DNA from: Saprospiraceae bacterium
Lineage (GTDB): Bacteria; Bacteroidota; Bacteroidia; Chitinophagales; Saprospiraceae
Assembly: GCA_029252685.1 (NCBI GenBank)
Contig: JAQXAY010000096.1
Coordinates: 1-39,305, forward strand
Reading direction: 5' to 3'
DNA: 39,305 bases
The notes beneath the pieces are model-generated. The model was not told the DNA's origin. It saw only the letters and a program-made list of their open reading frames with translations, and ran no database searches. Within the stretch, counting starts at the first letter, position 1. Every line of letters begins with the position of its first letter. The translations under genes and the position numbers were made by a program. This document shows positions 25,156 through 35,100 of this stretch, one piece after another.

Positions 25156-26979
25156 TTAAATCCCTTGCAGCTCGACCAATTTTTTATATATGCCCGACAT
25201 TTCTAGCAATTCGTCATGCTTACCACTTTCCACAATCGATCCTTCACGCATGACTATTATTTTATCACAATGCTGTATTGTAGATAATCTATGCGCAATT
25301 ACAATTGATGTCCTATGTTTCATTACATTTTCTAGAGCATCCTGAACAAGACGCTCAGATTCAGAATCCAGAGCTGAAGTTGCTTCATCCAAAATCAATA
25401 TTTCGGGATTCTTAAGGACTGCGCGTGCAATTGTCAATCGCTGTCGTTGACCGCCACTCAACTTCATACCTCGATCGCCAATCACTGTATCATAACCAGC
25501 TTCTGTCTCAAGAATAAAATCATGCGCATTAGCTACTTTTGCAGCTTGCAGGATCTCCTCCTCACTAGCATGCTCCACTCCAAAAGCTATATTACTTCGA
25601 ATACTATCGTTGAAAAGAATAGCATCTTGTGAAATAAATCCTATTAAATTCCTATAACTCTTTTGCTTAAAGGATTGAATATCTTGACCGTCTAGAAGAA
25701 CCTTCCCTTTATTAGGGTCATAAAATCTGTTTATAAGACTTGCAATTGTTGACTTACCCGAACCAGACTGTCCAACCAAAGCTATTGACTGACCTTTAGG
25801 AATCTCAAGACTCAGATCTTTCAGAATCAACTTCTCGTCATAGGAAAAAGAAACATGCTCTAGTCTAAGTCCAGAGTTAAAGCCAGATACTTCTTTCGCG
25901 TCAGGAAGATCTTCCATCGGATTATCTGTTTCAAGAATCTCCAAAATACGATCTGCTGAAGCCTCTCCCCTTTTAATATCATAAAAAGCATTAGACAATG
26001 ACTTTGCAGGCACCGTTACTTGATAGAACAAAACAATATAAGTAATAAAGAAATCAGCCTCTAATTCATTTGTATTCAAAATAAGATTCCCTCCATACCA
26101 TACAATTACGATTAGTATAAGTGCTCCTAATATTTCACTTATCGGTGAGGACAAATCTCTTCTAAACATGGTTTGATTCATGTATTTGAAATAACGCTGA
26201 TTTGAATCTCGAAAACTATCATGAACGCGCTTCTCTGCTACATAAGACTTGATGATACTCATCCCTGTAAGATGTTCCTCCAGCTGAGAGAGCAAGACAC
26301 CTATCTCTTTTTTAGCCGCCTGCGCTGGTTTCTTTAAAGTCTTCCCAATCCTAGAAATTATAAATCCGGATACAGGCAACAGCAAAATAACCAGTAAAGT
26401 CAATTTTGCACTAAAAAGGATTAGAATAATCAAGGTCATTATAATCATTAAAGGGTCCTGTACTAAACGATGAACAGAAGAAAGTACCGCCCATTGAATA
26501 TCAAGAACATCCGAAGAAAATCTTGCGATAAGATCGCCTTTGCGTTTTTCCGAAAAGTAGGAAACAGGCAAATCTAGGATCTTTGCATGTAACTTCGAAC
26601 GGATATCTCGCTCTACTGCATTTTTGATAAAGGTAATACAGATAGACCCCAAGAATCGGAATATATTTTTAAGCAAGAACAAGACAACCATCAGAACCAA
26701 AACATAAAATAATAGCTTGTGTGCGCCAAGTGCTTCCGAAAAGGAATACATTTTATAGTTCAGTTGGCCCGTAACATAGTCCTTAAGCCCCAGTATACCT
26801 GTATACGGAACAGGTTCAGCAACAGCCCCTCCTTTCTCAAAGATAATCCTCAATATTGGAATAAGGGTAGTGATGGAAGCCAAAGAAAAGATCACTGTTC
26901 CAACATTAAAAATGATGGACAATATTATTTGCCTTTTGTAAGGCAATGCAAATCTAAGGATCTTAAAATATTGCTTCAT
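25156..26979 (-). CDS. MsbA-like ABC exporter (fused membrane and ATPase domains)
   Basis: This 607-residue half-transporter has a type I exporter membrane domain (about residues 15-335, six helices) and an ATPase domain (about 370-607). ATPase motifs: Walker A GQSGSGKST at 403-411, signature LSGGQ at 507-511, Walker B ILILDEA (527-533), followed by TSALDSESE and the H-loop region SIVIAHRLSTIQ. It should work as a homodimer. The closest known class is MsbA (lipid A/phospholipid flippase), but multidrug or peptide exporters share this layout, so the substrate is open. Its ATG is only a few bases past a TATTTTTG -7 element. The next gene downstream is a T9SS cargo protein. Confidence 0.93.
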   Translation of the reverse strand: MKQYFKILRFALPYKRQIILSIIFNVGTVIFSLASITTLIPILRIIFEKGGAVAEPVPYTGILGLKDYVTGQLNYKMYSFSEALGAHKLLFYVLVLMVVLFLLKNIFRFLGSICITFIKNAVERDIRSKLHAKILDLPVSYFSEKRKGDLIARFSSDVLDIQWAVLSSVHRLVQDPLMIIMTLIILILFSAKLTLLVILLLPVSGFIISRIGKTLKKPAQAAKKEIGVLLSQLEEHLTGMSIIKSYVAEKRVHDSFRDSNQRYFKYMNQTMFRRDLSSPISEILGALILIVIVWYGGNLILNTNELEADFFITYIVLFYQVTVPAKSLSNAFYDIKRGEASADRILEILETDNPMEDLPDAKEVSGFNSGLRLEHVSFSYDEKLILKDLSLEIPKGQSIALVGQSGSGKSTIASLINRFYDPNKGKVLLDGQDIQSFKQKSYRNLIGFISQDAILFNDSIRSNIAFGVEHASEEEILQAAKVANAHDFILETEAGYDTVIGDRGMKLSGGQRQRLTIARAVLKNPEILILDEATSALDSESERLVQDALENVMKHRTSIVIAHRLSTIQHCDKIIVMREGSIVESGKHDELLEMSGIYKKLVELQGI

Positions 26980-26983
26980 ACTA

Positions 26984-26991
26984 CAAAAATA
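26984..26991 (-). promoter_or_regulatory. Promoter -7 element of the ABC exporter gene, near-leaderless
   Basis: The minus strand reads TATTTTTG (TAnnTTTG match), ending 4 nt ahead of the ATG at 26979, which implies a leader of only 1-2 nt. No spaced -33 TTG is visible. Confidence 0.4.
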
Positions 26992-27019
26992 TAATAATTG
27001 TTATTCCATTTAAACAGAA

Positions 27020-27042
27020 AAGGCAGGTATGATACCTGCCTT
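27020..27042 (-). terminator. Intrinsic terminator after accC
   Basis: AAGGCAGGTA (27020-27029) and TACCTGCCTT (27033-27042) form a 10-bp stem with a 3-nt loop. On the minus strand it is followed by a T-rich stretch (TTTTCTGTTT). It closes the fabH-efp-accB-accC unit 22 bp past the accC stop. Confidence 0.85.
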
Positions 27043-27063
27043 CCCATTATATTTTAACCTAAA

Positions 27064-28416
27064 TTATTTAACTTCTTCAGGTTTCATTTCAAAATCATTC
27101 AGGAATCCAGTATGGAAATTACCTGTTCTAAACCGTTCATCCTTCATCAATTGTTTGTGAAAAGGAATAGTGGTCTTAACCCCTTCAATGATGAATTCGT
27201 CAAGAGCTCGCTCCATCTTTGTAATACATTCCTCACGGGTCTGTGCTCTACAAATAAGCTTTGCAATCATTGAATCATAGAATGGAGGAATCTGATATCC
27301 TGCATATACATGTGTATCAACTCTTACACCATGACCTTTGGAAGAATGAAAAGAAGTAATCTTTCCAGGACTTGGTCTAAAGTCATTATACACATCCTCG
27401 GCATTGATACGTACTTCAATAGCATGCATCTTAGGATAATAATTCTTTCCTGATATCTTTTCTCCTGCAGCTATTTTAATCTGCTCCTTGATTAGATCAA
27501 AATCAATAACTTCCTCTGTCACTGGGTGCTCTACTTGGATTCGAGTATTCATCTCCATGAAATAATAATTCTTGTACTTATCTACAAGAAACTCCACAGT
27601 ACCAACACCTTCATATCGTATAGATTCACCAGCCTTGATAGCCGATTGCCCCATGCGTTCTCTTAATTCTTCATCAAGAAACGGAGAAGGACATTCCTCA
27701 ACCAGTTTTTGGTGACGTCTCTGTATAGAACACTCACGCTCAGAGAGGTGACAAACCTTTCCAAATTGATCTCCAGCAATCTGAATCTCAACGTGTCTTG
27801 GTTCCTCAATATATTTTTCCATATACATACCTGCATTACCAAAAGAAGCTTCTGCTTCTCTACTGGCAGTCCTCCAAGCATGTTCAAATTCATCTGGAGC
27901 CCAGACTACACGCATCCCCTTACCACCACCTCCAGCAGTTGCCTTCAGGATAACAGGATAACCAATCTCTTCAGCCTTAACTAAACTTGGTTCAATTTCT
28001 TTGATTAGACCACCAGAACCAGGCACTACAGGCACATTGGCCTTGATCATAGTTTCTTTTGCGGTGATTTTATCACCCATCTTACGGATCATATCCGGAG
28101 ATGGTCCTATAAATTTGATCCCATATTCATTACAGATTTCTGCAAAATCTGCATTCTCTGCTAAAAACCCGTAACCTGGGTGAATAGCATCTGCATTGGT
28201 GATTTCTGCCGCTGCCATGATTCTTGGAATACTCAAGTATGAATCCGTTGAAGATGGAGGTCCTATACATACTGCTTCATCAGCAAAACGCACATGTAAA
28301 CTATCTCTATCTGCTGTTGAATAAATTGCAACAGTCTTAATATTCATTTCCCTACAAGTACGAATAATACGCAGTGCTATTTCACCACGATTCGCAATGA
28401 GAACTTTATTGAACAT
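27064..28416 (-). CDS. accC: Acetyl-CoA carboxylase biotin carboxylase subunit
   Basis: This ATP-grasp enzyme carboxylates the biotin on AccB, the first half-reaction of malonyl-CoA synthesis. The 450 residues match the usual length. Visible: N-terminal [17 protein letters not shown], the Gly-rich ATP lid [14 protein letters not shown] (about 159-172), [24 protein letters not shown], and the catalytic block [15 protein letters not shown] (about 288-302). The C-terminal biotin carboxylase domain is complete. It lies 45 bp after accB, the usual arrangement, and its transcript ends at a strong hairpin. The carboxyltransferase subunits (AccA/AccD) are not in this window. Confidence 0.97.
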   Translation of the reverse strand: MFNKVLIANRGEIALRIIRTCREMNIKTVAIYSTADRDSLHVRFADEAVCIGPPSSTDSYLSIPRIMAAAEITNADAIHPGYGFLAENADFAEICNEYGIKFIGPSPDMIRKMGDKITAKETMIKANVPVVPGSGGLIKEIEPSLVKAEEIGYPVILKATAGGGGKGMRVVWAPDEFEHAWRTASREAEASFGNAGMYMEKYIEEPRHVEIQIAGDQFGKVCHLSERECSIQRRHQKLVEECPSPFLDEELRERMGQSAIKAGESIRYEGVGTVEFLVDKYKNYYFMEMNTRIQVEHPVTEEVIDFDLIKEQIKIAAGEKISGKNYYPKMHAIEVRINAEDVYNDFRPSPGKITSFHSSKGHGVRVDTHVYAGYQIPPFYDSMIAKLICRAQTREECITKMERALDEFIIEGVKTTIPFHKQLMKDERFRTGNFHTGFLNDFEMKPEEVK

Positions 28417-28461
28417 AACTTCAAAATTTTAGCAAGATTGTAAATTTGAATCCTCTATAGA

Positions 28462-28971
28462 TTATGCAGGATCCACTAAGAACAATACCTGATCATATTC
28501 GATAGGCTGAGCATCTTCCACCATTACCTGTACAATCGTACCACTCACCTCAGTCTCTATCTCATTAAATAGTTTCATTGCCTCAACGATACAGACTACA
28601 TCACCCTTAGAGATCTTATCACCTACCTTTGCAAAAGGTGGGTTCTCTGGTGAAGCAGAACGATAGAACGTTCCTACTATTGGAGAGCGAACTTCCAAGT
28701 AGTTAGAAGTATCAGCTTTTTCTTCTTTTGCATCTGTTTCAGGTGCAGGTGTAGCAGGTACTGCAGGTGCTGCAGGTGCCTGAAAAGCTTGCTGCACTGG
28801 CATTTGTGCAGAAGGGTATTGCATAAGAGGCTGTTGAACAACAATTGCCTTGTCCCCTTGCTCATCTCCTTTCTTTATGGAGATATTGAATTCACCATCC
28901 TTCATTTTAAACTCTGTAAGGTTGGTTTTATTGATCAACTTTATTAAGTCTTGTATTTCCTTAAAATTCAT
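28462..28971 (-). CDS. accB: Acetyl-CoA carboxylase biotin carboxyl carrier protein
   Basis: This 169-residue carrier holds the biotin that shuttles between AccC and the carboxyltransferase. The biotinyl domain spans about residues 92-169, with the biotin attachment site Lys133 in VEAMKL. Residues 1-35 are the conserved AccB N-terminal helix region (NFKEIQDLIKLINK), and 45-90 form a flexible Ala/Pro/Gln-rich linker. The acceptor motif and the preceding SPIVGTFYRSASPENPPF stretch (thumb region) are both typical of acetyl-CoA carboxylase rather than of other biotin enzymes. It is 38 bp after efp and 45 bp before accC, inside the fabH-efp-accB-accC group. Confidence 0.96.
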   Translation of the reverse strand: MNFKEIQDLIKLINKTNLTEFKMKDGEFNISIKKGDEQGDKAIVVQQPLMQYPSAQMPVQQAFQAPAAPAVPATPAPETDAKEEKADTSNYLEVRSPIVGTFYRSASPENPPFAKVGDKISKGDVVCIVEAMKLFNEIETEVSGTIVQVMVEDAQPIEYDQVLFLVDPA

Positions 28972-29009
28972 TTTTCAAAAATTGTATGTTGAGGATAGAA
29001 TTGTAAATA

Positions 29010-29576
29010 TTATGATTTAACGCGCTCTACATAACTAGCATCACGTGTGTCAATCTTAACTCTATCGCCTTGATTAACAAAAAGAGGAACACGTATCTCT
29101 AATCCAGTTTCAATAGTAGCGGGTTTCAATGTATTCGTTGCTGTATCTCCTTTCAAGCCTGGCTCTGTATATGTAATTTCCATTTCTACATACTGAGGCA
29201 ACTCTATTTGAAGTGGTATCTCTTTATCTGCGTGAAAAAGAATCTCAATCATCATCTCTTCCTTAAGTAAACCTGGCCTATCTAAAAGCTTTTCATCGAG
29301 CATTACCTGCTCAAAGGACTCAGTATTCATGAAATTATACCCAAAATCATCTTTGTAAAGGTATTGATAATCTCTACGCTCAACACGAACAATAGTAATC
29401 TTGTGACCTGCAGAAAATGTATTTTCTACAACTCGCCCATGTGTCAAACTCTTAAGTTTTGTGCGAACGAAAGCAGCCCCTTTACCTGGTTTTACATGCT
29501 GAAAAGAAACAACTGTCCAGATATCATTATTCAGTTCGATACATAATCCATTACGGATCTCACTTGTATTAGCCAT
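29010..29576 (-). CDS. efp: Elongation factor P
   Basis: EF-P enters the ribosome to speed peptide-bond formation at proline runs. The ATG at 29576 gives 188 residues beginning MANTSEIRNGL, which is the family start; a longer in-frame version from 29618 adds 14 hydrophobic residues unlike any EF-P and would erase the leader. The tip loop VKPGKGAAFVR places Lys32 where modified lysine/arginine sits in other EF-Ps; how it is modified here cannot be told. Domain II (FMNTESFEQ...) and the C-terminal OB domain (GLEIRVPLFVNQGD) are intact. A TATCTTTG -7 element at 29620-29627 suggests an internal promoter inside the fabH-acc group. Confidence 0.96.
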   Translation of the reverse strand: MANTSEIRNGLCIELNNDIWTVVSFQHVKPGKGAAFVRTKLKSLTHGRVVENTFSAGHKITIVRVERRDYQYLYKDDFGYNFMNTESFEQVMLDEKLLDRPGLLKEEMMIEILFHADKEIPLQIELPQYVEMEITYTEPGLKGDTATNTLKPATIETGLEIRVPLFVNQGDRVKIDTRDASYVERVKS

Positions 29577-29619
29577 ATTATAATCGATTAAAAAATAATT
29601 GATTAAACTTATTTTCACT

Positions 29620-29627
29620 CAAAGATA
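29620..29627 (-). promoter_or_regulatory. Promoter -7 element of efp
   Basis: The minus strand reads TATCTTTG, an exact TAnnTTTG match about 40 nt ahead of the efp ATG, in the gap between fabH and efp. The -33 position is weak. Confidence 0.5.
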
Positions 29628-29641
29628 GTAATTCTATAGAT

Positions 29642-30631
29642 TTATATAGACCATTTTACAAGAGTAGCACCCCAAGTAAATCCACCTCCAAAGGCAGTAA
29701 GTATTATATTATCTCCCTTGTTCATCTTTGATTCATAGTCCCACAAGCAAAGAGGAAGTGTTGCTGCAGTTGTGTTTCCATACTTCTGGATATTAATCAT
29801 AACTCTTTCCATTGGGAAATCAGCCATCTTTGCAACAGTTTCTATTATACGGATATTCGCCTGATGCGGAACCAACCATTTGATATCATCCTTGGAAAGA
29901 TTATTTTTCTCTATCAATTCCATCACTACGCTAGACATAGAAGAAACTGCTGCTTTAAACACAGGTCTTCCATTCTGATAGATAAAATGCATTTTATCAT
30001 CTAAAGTATCTGTTGAAGCAGGATTCAATGAGCCACCACCTTTCTGGTGTAAATAATGCCTTCCTTCTCCATTACTTTTAAGTATGGTATCTTGGATTCC
30101 ATTACCATCTTCAGCTGGTTCAAGTAAAACTGCACCTGCTCCATCACCAAAAATCACACATGTTGTTCGATCAGTATAATCAACAATAGATGACATTTTA
30201 TCTGCACCTACTACGATTACCTTTTTATGCGATCCAGACTCAACATATTTTGCCGCAGTTGAAAGTGCGAATAAAAAACCAGAACAAGCTGCATTTACGT
30301 CAAAGCAAAATGCATTTTTAATTCCTACTTTATCACAAATGATATTAGCGGTATCGGGAAAAGCCATATCCCCTGTTACTGTGCCACATATAACCATGTC
30401 AACCTCATCCATAGAGGTACCAGTTTTTTCCAAAAGACCCTTAACTGCTTCAACACCCATATCTGATGTTGCCAGCCCTTCTCCCTTCTGAATCCTACGC
30501 TCACTGATACCCGTACGACTGGTGATCCATTCATCTGTGGTATCCACCATCTTCTCGAGCTCTGCATTAGTAAGCACATAATCAGGTACATATCCGTGAA
30601 CTCCTGTAATAGCTGCTAGTTTATTAGCCAT
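29642..30631 (-). CDS. fabH: Beta-ketoacyl-ACP synthase III
   Basis: FabH condenses acetyl-CoA (or a branched starter) with malonyl-ACP to begin fatty-acid synthesis. The 329-residue protein has the thiolase-fold triad Cys116 (NAACSGFLFAL), His256 (VPHQANIR) and Asn286 (YGNTTAAT), plus the N-terminal TDEWITSRTGISERR region that binds CoA. Branched-chain starters are common in Bacteroidota, but the sequence does not show which are used. The gene heads the fabH-efp-accB-accC cluster, linking chain initiation to malonyl-CoA supply. It is divergent from hutI; no clear promoter was found in the 160-bp gap. Confidence 0.97.
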   Translation of the reverse strand: MANKLAAITGVHGYVPDYVLTNAELEKMVDTTDEWITSRTGISERRIQKGEGLATSDMGVEAVKGLLEKTGTSMDEVDMVICGTVTGDMAFPDTANIICDKVGIKNAFCFDVNAACSGFLFALSTAAKYVESGSHKKVIVVGADKMSSIVDYTDRTTCVIFGDGAGAVLLEPAEDGNGIQDTILKSNGEGRHYLHQKGGGSLNPASTDTLDDKMHFIYQNGRPVFKAAVSSMSSVVMELIEKNNLSKDDIKWLVPHQANIRIIETVAKMADFPMERVMINIQKYGNTTAATLPLCLWDYESKMNKGDNIILTAFGGGFTWGATLVKWSI

Positions 30632-30791
30632 AGTTTTTCCTGTTAGTGAAAAGCATTTTAAAATCGTCGCACAAGGTATAAAAAATGTTTGGAATGAACT
30701 TTGATTTATCTATGTACTTCATATAAAATCTATTCTGTAGCGATTAGAATCAACTAAAAAAAACATTAACTTCGGGTTCAAAATTTAATAA

Positions 30792-32027
30792 ATGGCGTCC
30801 TTACTCGTAAAAAATATTAAGTCACTCAGCTTGTGCAAGCTAAATACCCAAACTCCACTGAGAGGTAAAGAAATGTCCACATGGAATTCTATACCTATGG
30901 CTTATCTTCTTGTAGAAGAAGGAATAATAAAGGCTTTTGGCCCTATGGCAGATGCACCCTCTAATGCAGATGAGATAGTTGATGCCACTGGTAAATATTT
31001 ACTTCCAAGCTTTGTAGACTCGCATACACATCTTGTATTTGCAGGCAGCAGAGAAATGGAATTTGTAGAGCGAATAAAAGGGACGAGTTACGAAGAAATC
31101 ATAAACAAAGGCGGGGGCATTCTCAATTCGGCAAAAAAACTTGCTGATACCTCTGAAGAATTACTCTATGAACAAGCGATGACAAGGCTCCAAAAGGTAA
31201 TGGCTTTGGGAACGGGCGCTATTGAGATTAAAAGCGGCTATGGCTTATCCTATGAAGCAGAACTAAAGATATTAAGGGTCATAAAAAAAATAAAACAAAA
31301 TTCACCAATTCCAGTAAAAGCTACCTTCCTTGGGGCGCATGCAATTCCTGTAGAATATAGAGCACGAAGACAAGATTATATTGACCTTTTACTCAATGAG
31401 ATTCTTCCAGTCATAGCAGAGGAAGAACTCGCGGATTACATAGATGTTTTTTGTGAGGCTGTTGCCTTCAGTGTCGATGAAACTAGAGAAATTATTCGTG
31501 CGGGAAAAGCCCACGGATTGAAGGCCAAAATCCATACTAATCAGTTTAACAGCATGGGAGGCATCGAACTTTGCATAGATGAAGAAGCTATCTCTGTGGA
31601 CCATCTTGAAGTAATGAATGATGCTGAAATAAACAAGCTTGCCAAAAGCAGTGTTATTGGTACAATGCTACCTTCAGCACCTTTCTTCCTAAGTGATCCC
31701 TATCCAAAAGGAAGAAAAATGCTGGATCAAGGCGTTGCTCTTGCTCTTGCATCAGACTATAACCCAGGCTCCTCTCCTTCTGGAAATATGCAGCTTGTAA
31801 TTTCACTTGCCTGCATAAAATCAGGTTTACTGCCAGAAGAGGCACTAGCCGCAGCAACAATTAATGGTGCATTTGCGCTTGAACTTCAGGACCAAGTAGG
31901 TAGTATAGATATTGGTAAAAAAGCGAACTTTTTGCTAACAAATGAGATACCTTCTATAGCATTCCTACCCTACTCTTTTGGAGAGAATGTGCTAGACCAG
32001 GTATATGTAAATGGAAAAAAAATATAA
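30792..32027 (+). CDS. hutI: Imidazolonepropionase
   Basis: HutI opens the ring of imidazolone-5-propionate in histidine breakdown, giving N-formimidoyl-glutamate. The 411 residues fit the family. Metal-site residues of the amidohydrolase fold are visible: His78/His80 in SHTHLVFAG, FLGAHAIP with a further His, a His in AKIHTNQF, and the Asp in ASDYNPGS. GTSYEEIINKGGGI and EIKSGYGLS are family signatures. No other hut gene (hutH, hutU, hutG) is present nearby, so the pathway is either scattered or incomplete here. Upstream, TAACTTCG (30768-30775) is one base off the -7 consensus. No terminator follows. Confidence 0.96.
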   Translation: MASLLVKNIKSLSLCKLNTQTPLRGKEMSTWNSIPMAYLLVEEGIIKAFGPMADAPSNADEIVDATGKYLLPSFVDSHTHLVFAGSREMEFVERIKGTSYEEIINKGGGILNSAKKLADTSEELLYEQAMTRLQKVMALGTGAIEIKSGYGLSYEAELKILRVIKKIKQNSPIPVKATFLGAHAIPVEYRARRQDYIDLLLNEILPVIAEEELADYIDVFCEAVAFSVDETREIIRAGKAHGLKAKIHTNQFNSMGGIELCIDEEAISVDHLEVMNDAEINKLAKSSVIGTMLPSAPFFLSDPYPKGRKMLDQGVALALASDYNPGSSPSGNMQLVISLACIKSGLLPEEALAAATINGAFALELQDQVGSIDIGKKANFLLTNEIPSIAFLPYSFGENVLDQVYVNGKKI

Positions 32028-32180
32028 AATCAAGCATAGCAATATGATACTCTGAGTAATCGTTATTTAGGTCTCAAGCTGCTGAAAACACACACTTTCA
32101 ATTATTTAACACCGTTCAAATAAATTTTAGGCTAAACAATTCTTAAATTGGGTCTCTTTTTAACGGTCAATAAAAAAGCA

Positions 32181-35100
32181 ATGTCAATAAAAAATCAACT
32201 ACTAATTGGATTTATCCTTTTGTTAGGTGGCTTCGTTAAAGCTCAAATCCCCCAGTCCATAAGTATTGAAAAAAGTACAAATGGACAGCGTGCTCAATTA
32301 GCCTGCGTGCCAGGTCAAGAAAATTTTGCTGGTACTGTCTCTCTAGGAGCAATAGTAGCTCAGTCGAATGATATAGACCTAGACACCATGTTTTTATGTG
32401 TTAATGATACTGTCGGTATTGTTCACAATGGTGATCAAATACTAACAGGTGATCCTAATCCAGCAACTCCTGCTGGAATATGCTATGGGTTTTACAATTG
32501 TGCCCCAAGTATCTCCGGACCAGACGACATTGCTGTAATTGGTGGAGATCCTTGCCTTGTTCCAGATCCACTTCCTTTACCGGGTTCACCTCTAGACTTC
32601 CTTGTGGTACTTGAAAACAACAATCTAAATGGAGATATCACCCTTTTTAATGATGGCAACCTGATTGATAATTTCAATGGAGGAAATCCTTTTCAAGTTT
32701 TTTGGTCTCCTTTGACCTTTGATGAACTTAATGATATAGGTGGGGGTGTTTTCAAACCAAACTATGAAGACAATGGTCCATGTGCGCATACAAATATAGA
32801 TGCAGCATTTTCTGTTGTTTATTTGAATGAAATAGAAGTTCAAAATATTCAAATAGGTCCGCTTGTCAATCTAGGTGATTGCTCTGCAAGATTTGACCTA
32901 GTTGGCGGTCTACCAGAATTCGATGCCTCTGAAACATATACAATCACTGCAAATTTGGCTTCAAACCCTAGCGTTATAGCTACCATTAACACTGGACCTA
33001 CTGGCCATGGTGAAGAAGTAAAAATATCTGTTCCCCAGGCAGGAACCTACAATGTTACTGTTGAAGACACAAAAGGATGTCCACTGACTTTCCAAATCGA
33101 TATGTCTGCCTGCACCCAAACAGTAACAATGACCATTGATGATATCTCAATAGAGCCGTCGGTAAGTACGATCTGTGTTCCTATATTGATCGAAGATTAT
33201 ACAGAAATACTCAATTTCCAATTCGTAGTATCTTATGACCCGACAGTGCTTAACGTTGCATCACCTGGTATTGTAAATCCAAATCCAATCCTGGGAGTTT
33301 CTCCTCCATTTGGAGCTACTGCACCTGAAGGGAATTATATAGTTGCATGGACAGCATTACCTCCTATCGGTGTAGATATACCAAACGGAGAGATCTTATT
33401 TGAAATTTGTTTTGATGTAGTTGGCACACTTGGAGACCAAACAGCTATCAATATTATTGAAACATCAACTTTACCATTGGACTTCAATAATAACAATGGT
33501 GATGTTATTTCAGCAATAGTTAATCCAGGCAATCTGATTATTGAACCAAATACAGTGTTCGATCTTGCGATAACAGCTTCAGACGAGACCTGTGCAGATC
33601 TTGAAAATGGTTCATTGACTGCTCAAGCTTCTGGTGGCTCTGCGCCTTACACATATACCTGTGTAAGTGATGATGGCTCCATAAATACTACGGTTACAAT
33701 AGTAGATCCGACTGATGTATTTACATTAAACAATCTAGCCCCAGACATTTATACAATCACAGTTACTGATGACACTGGAGCGGCATTACCTGCTGAAAGC
33801 ATTGCAATTAATCCAGGCATAGATATTGAGGTTATTATTGGTGCATCACCCGCTGAATGTTTCGGTGGAGAAGGCGAAATGACAGCTACTGCAATTGTTA
33901 ACACTGTTATTATTGATCCTCCACTACCAGAATATCAATTTGAATGGTCTACTGGAGATTTCGGAAATGTTTTAACCGGTATTACAGCAGGATCGTATTC
34001 AGTTACATTGACTGATACAAATTTGATGTGTTCTGGCACAAGTACAGATAACCTACCACAAGCTGCTCCAATCGTATTTACAACAGATTCAATTACCAAT
34101 GCAAGTTGTTCTGGAATAGCAGATGGAGCTTTAGAAGTAGACATATCCGGTGGCACTGGAAGTACATATAACCTTATCCTACAGGATATCAATGGAAATA
34201 CAATTTCTGCAATTACTGATACGATAATAAGTGTGAACAATCTTTCCGATGGTGATTACCTACTTATTGCAGAAGATGGAAATTTATGCTCAGACTCTAC
34301 AATCATAAATATAGGAGCGTCGATTAGCTTAGAATTAAATGTTTCTGCAGCACAAGAAGTAAATTGCTTTGGTGATTGTGATGCATTTCTTACGGTTGAT
34401 GCCCAAACGATTGGAGGTACATCGAGTAACTACAATTTTGCTTGGATCCCAGCAGTAAATAATCTTGACGGAGCGTCTACCACTACAGCCTCTGACTTAT
34501 GTGCAGGAACTTACACCTTACAATTAACAGATGATGTAGGTTGTTCGACAAGTTCAACATTTGACATTTCAGAACCTACCGAACTTACAGCCTCTGTTAC
34601 AGACGTACAAAATGAATCTTGTGCTGTAGGAAATGATGGATCTATAACTCTAGAAGTGAATGGAGGAACTCCAAGTTATACTTATGACTGGGGACCTTTA
34701 GGCCAAACAGATTCTATAGCAATAAACCTTTCAGCAGGACTCTACATAGTGACTGTCACTGATGATAACAATTGTGAAGTTGTACTAAATCAAGATATCA
34801 TAGCTCCAACTCCTCCTACTATCAATTCTATGCCTGACTTCGCATTAGCATGTAATGGGGACAGTGATGGAACCCTTACTGTAGATGCAGTTGGCTCTGT
34901 GAATCCAATCAGCCTATATAATTGGTCCACTGGTAATTCCGGAATCAGCTTAACAACTGAAACTAACCTTTCTGCAGGCGTGTATTACGTTACCATTGAA
35001 GACGCAATCGGCTGTGTTGCTATTGATAGTGCAGAAGTTACTGAACCTGACGCAATAGAAATAGCAAACTTTGTGTCGAATAGTCCACTTTGCCCCGGGG

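Noticed and set aside
29577-29618. 14-residue N-terminal extension of EF-P
   Set aside because: The extension is hydrophobic and unlike any EF-P; the family start MANTSEIRNG begins at 29576 behind a -7 box.
32148-32180. TTG start giving 11 extra residues on the adhesin
   Set aside because: The signal peptide begins at the ATG at 32181; the extension would bury it.
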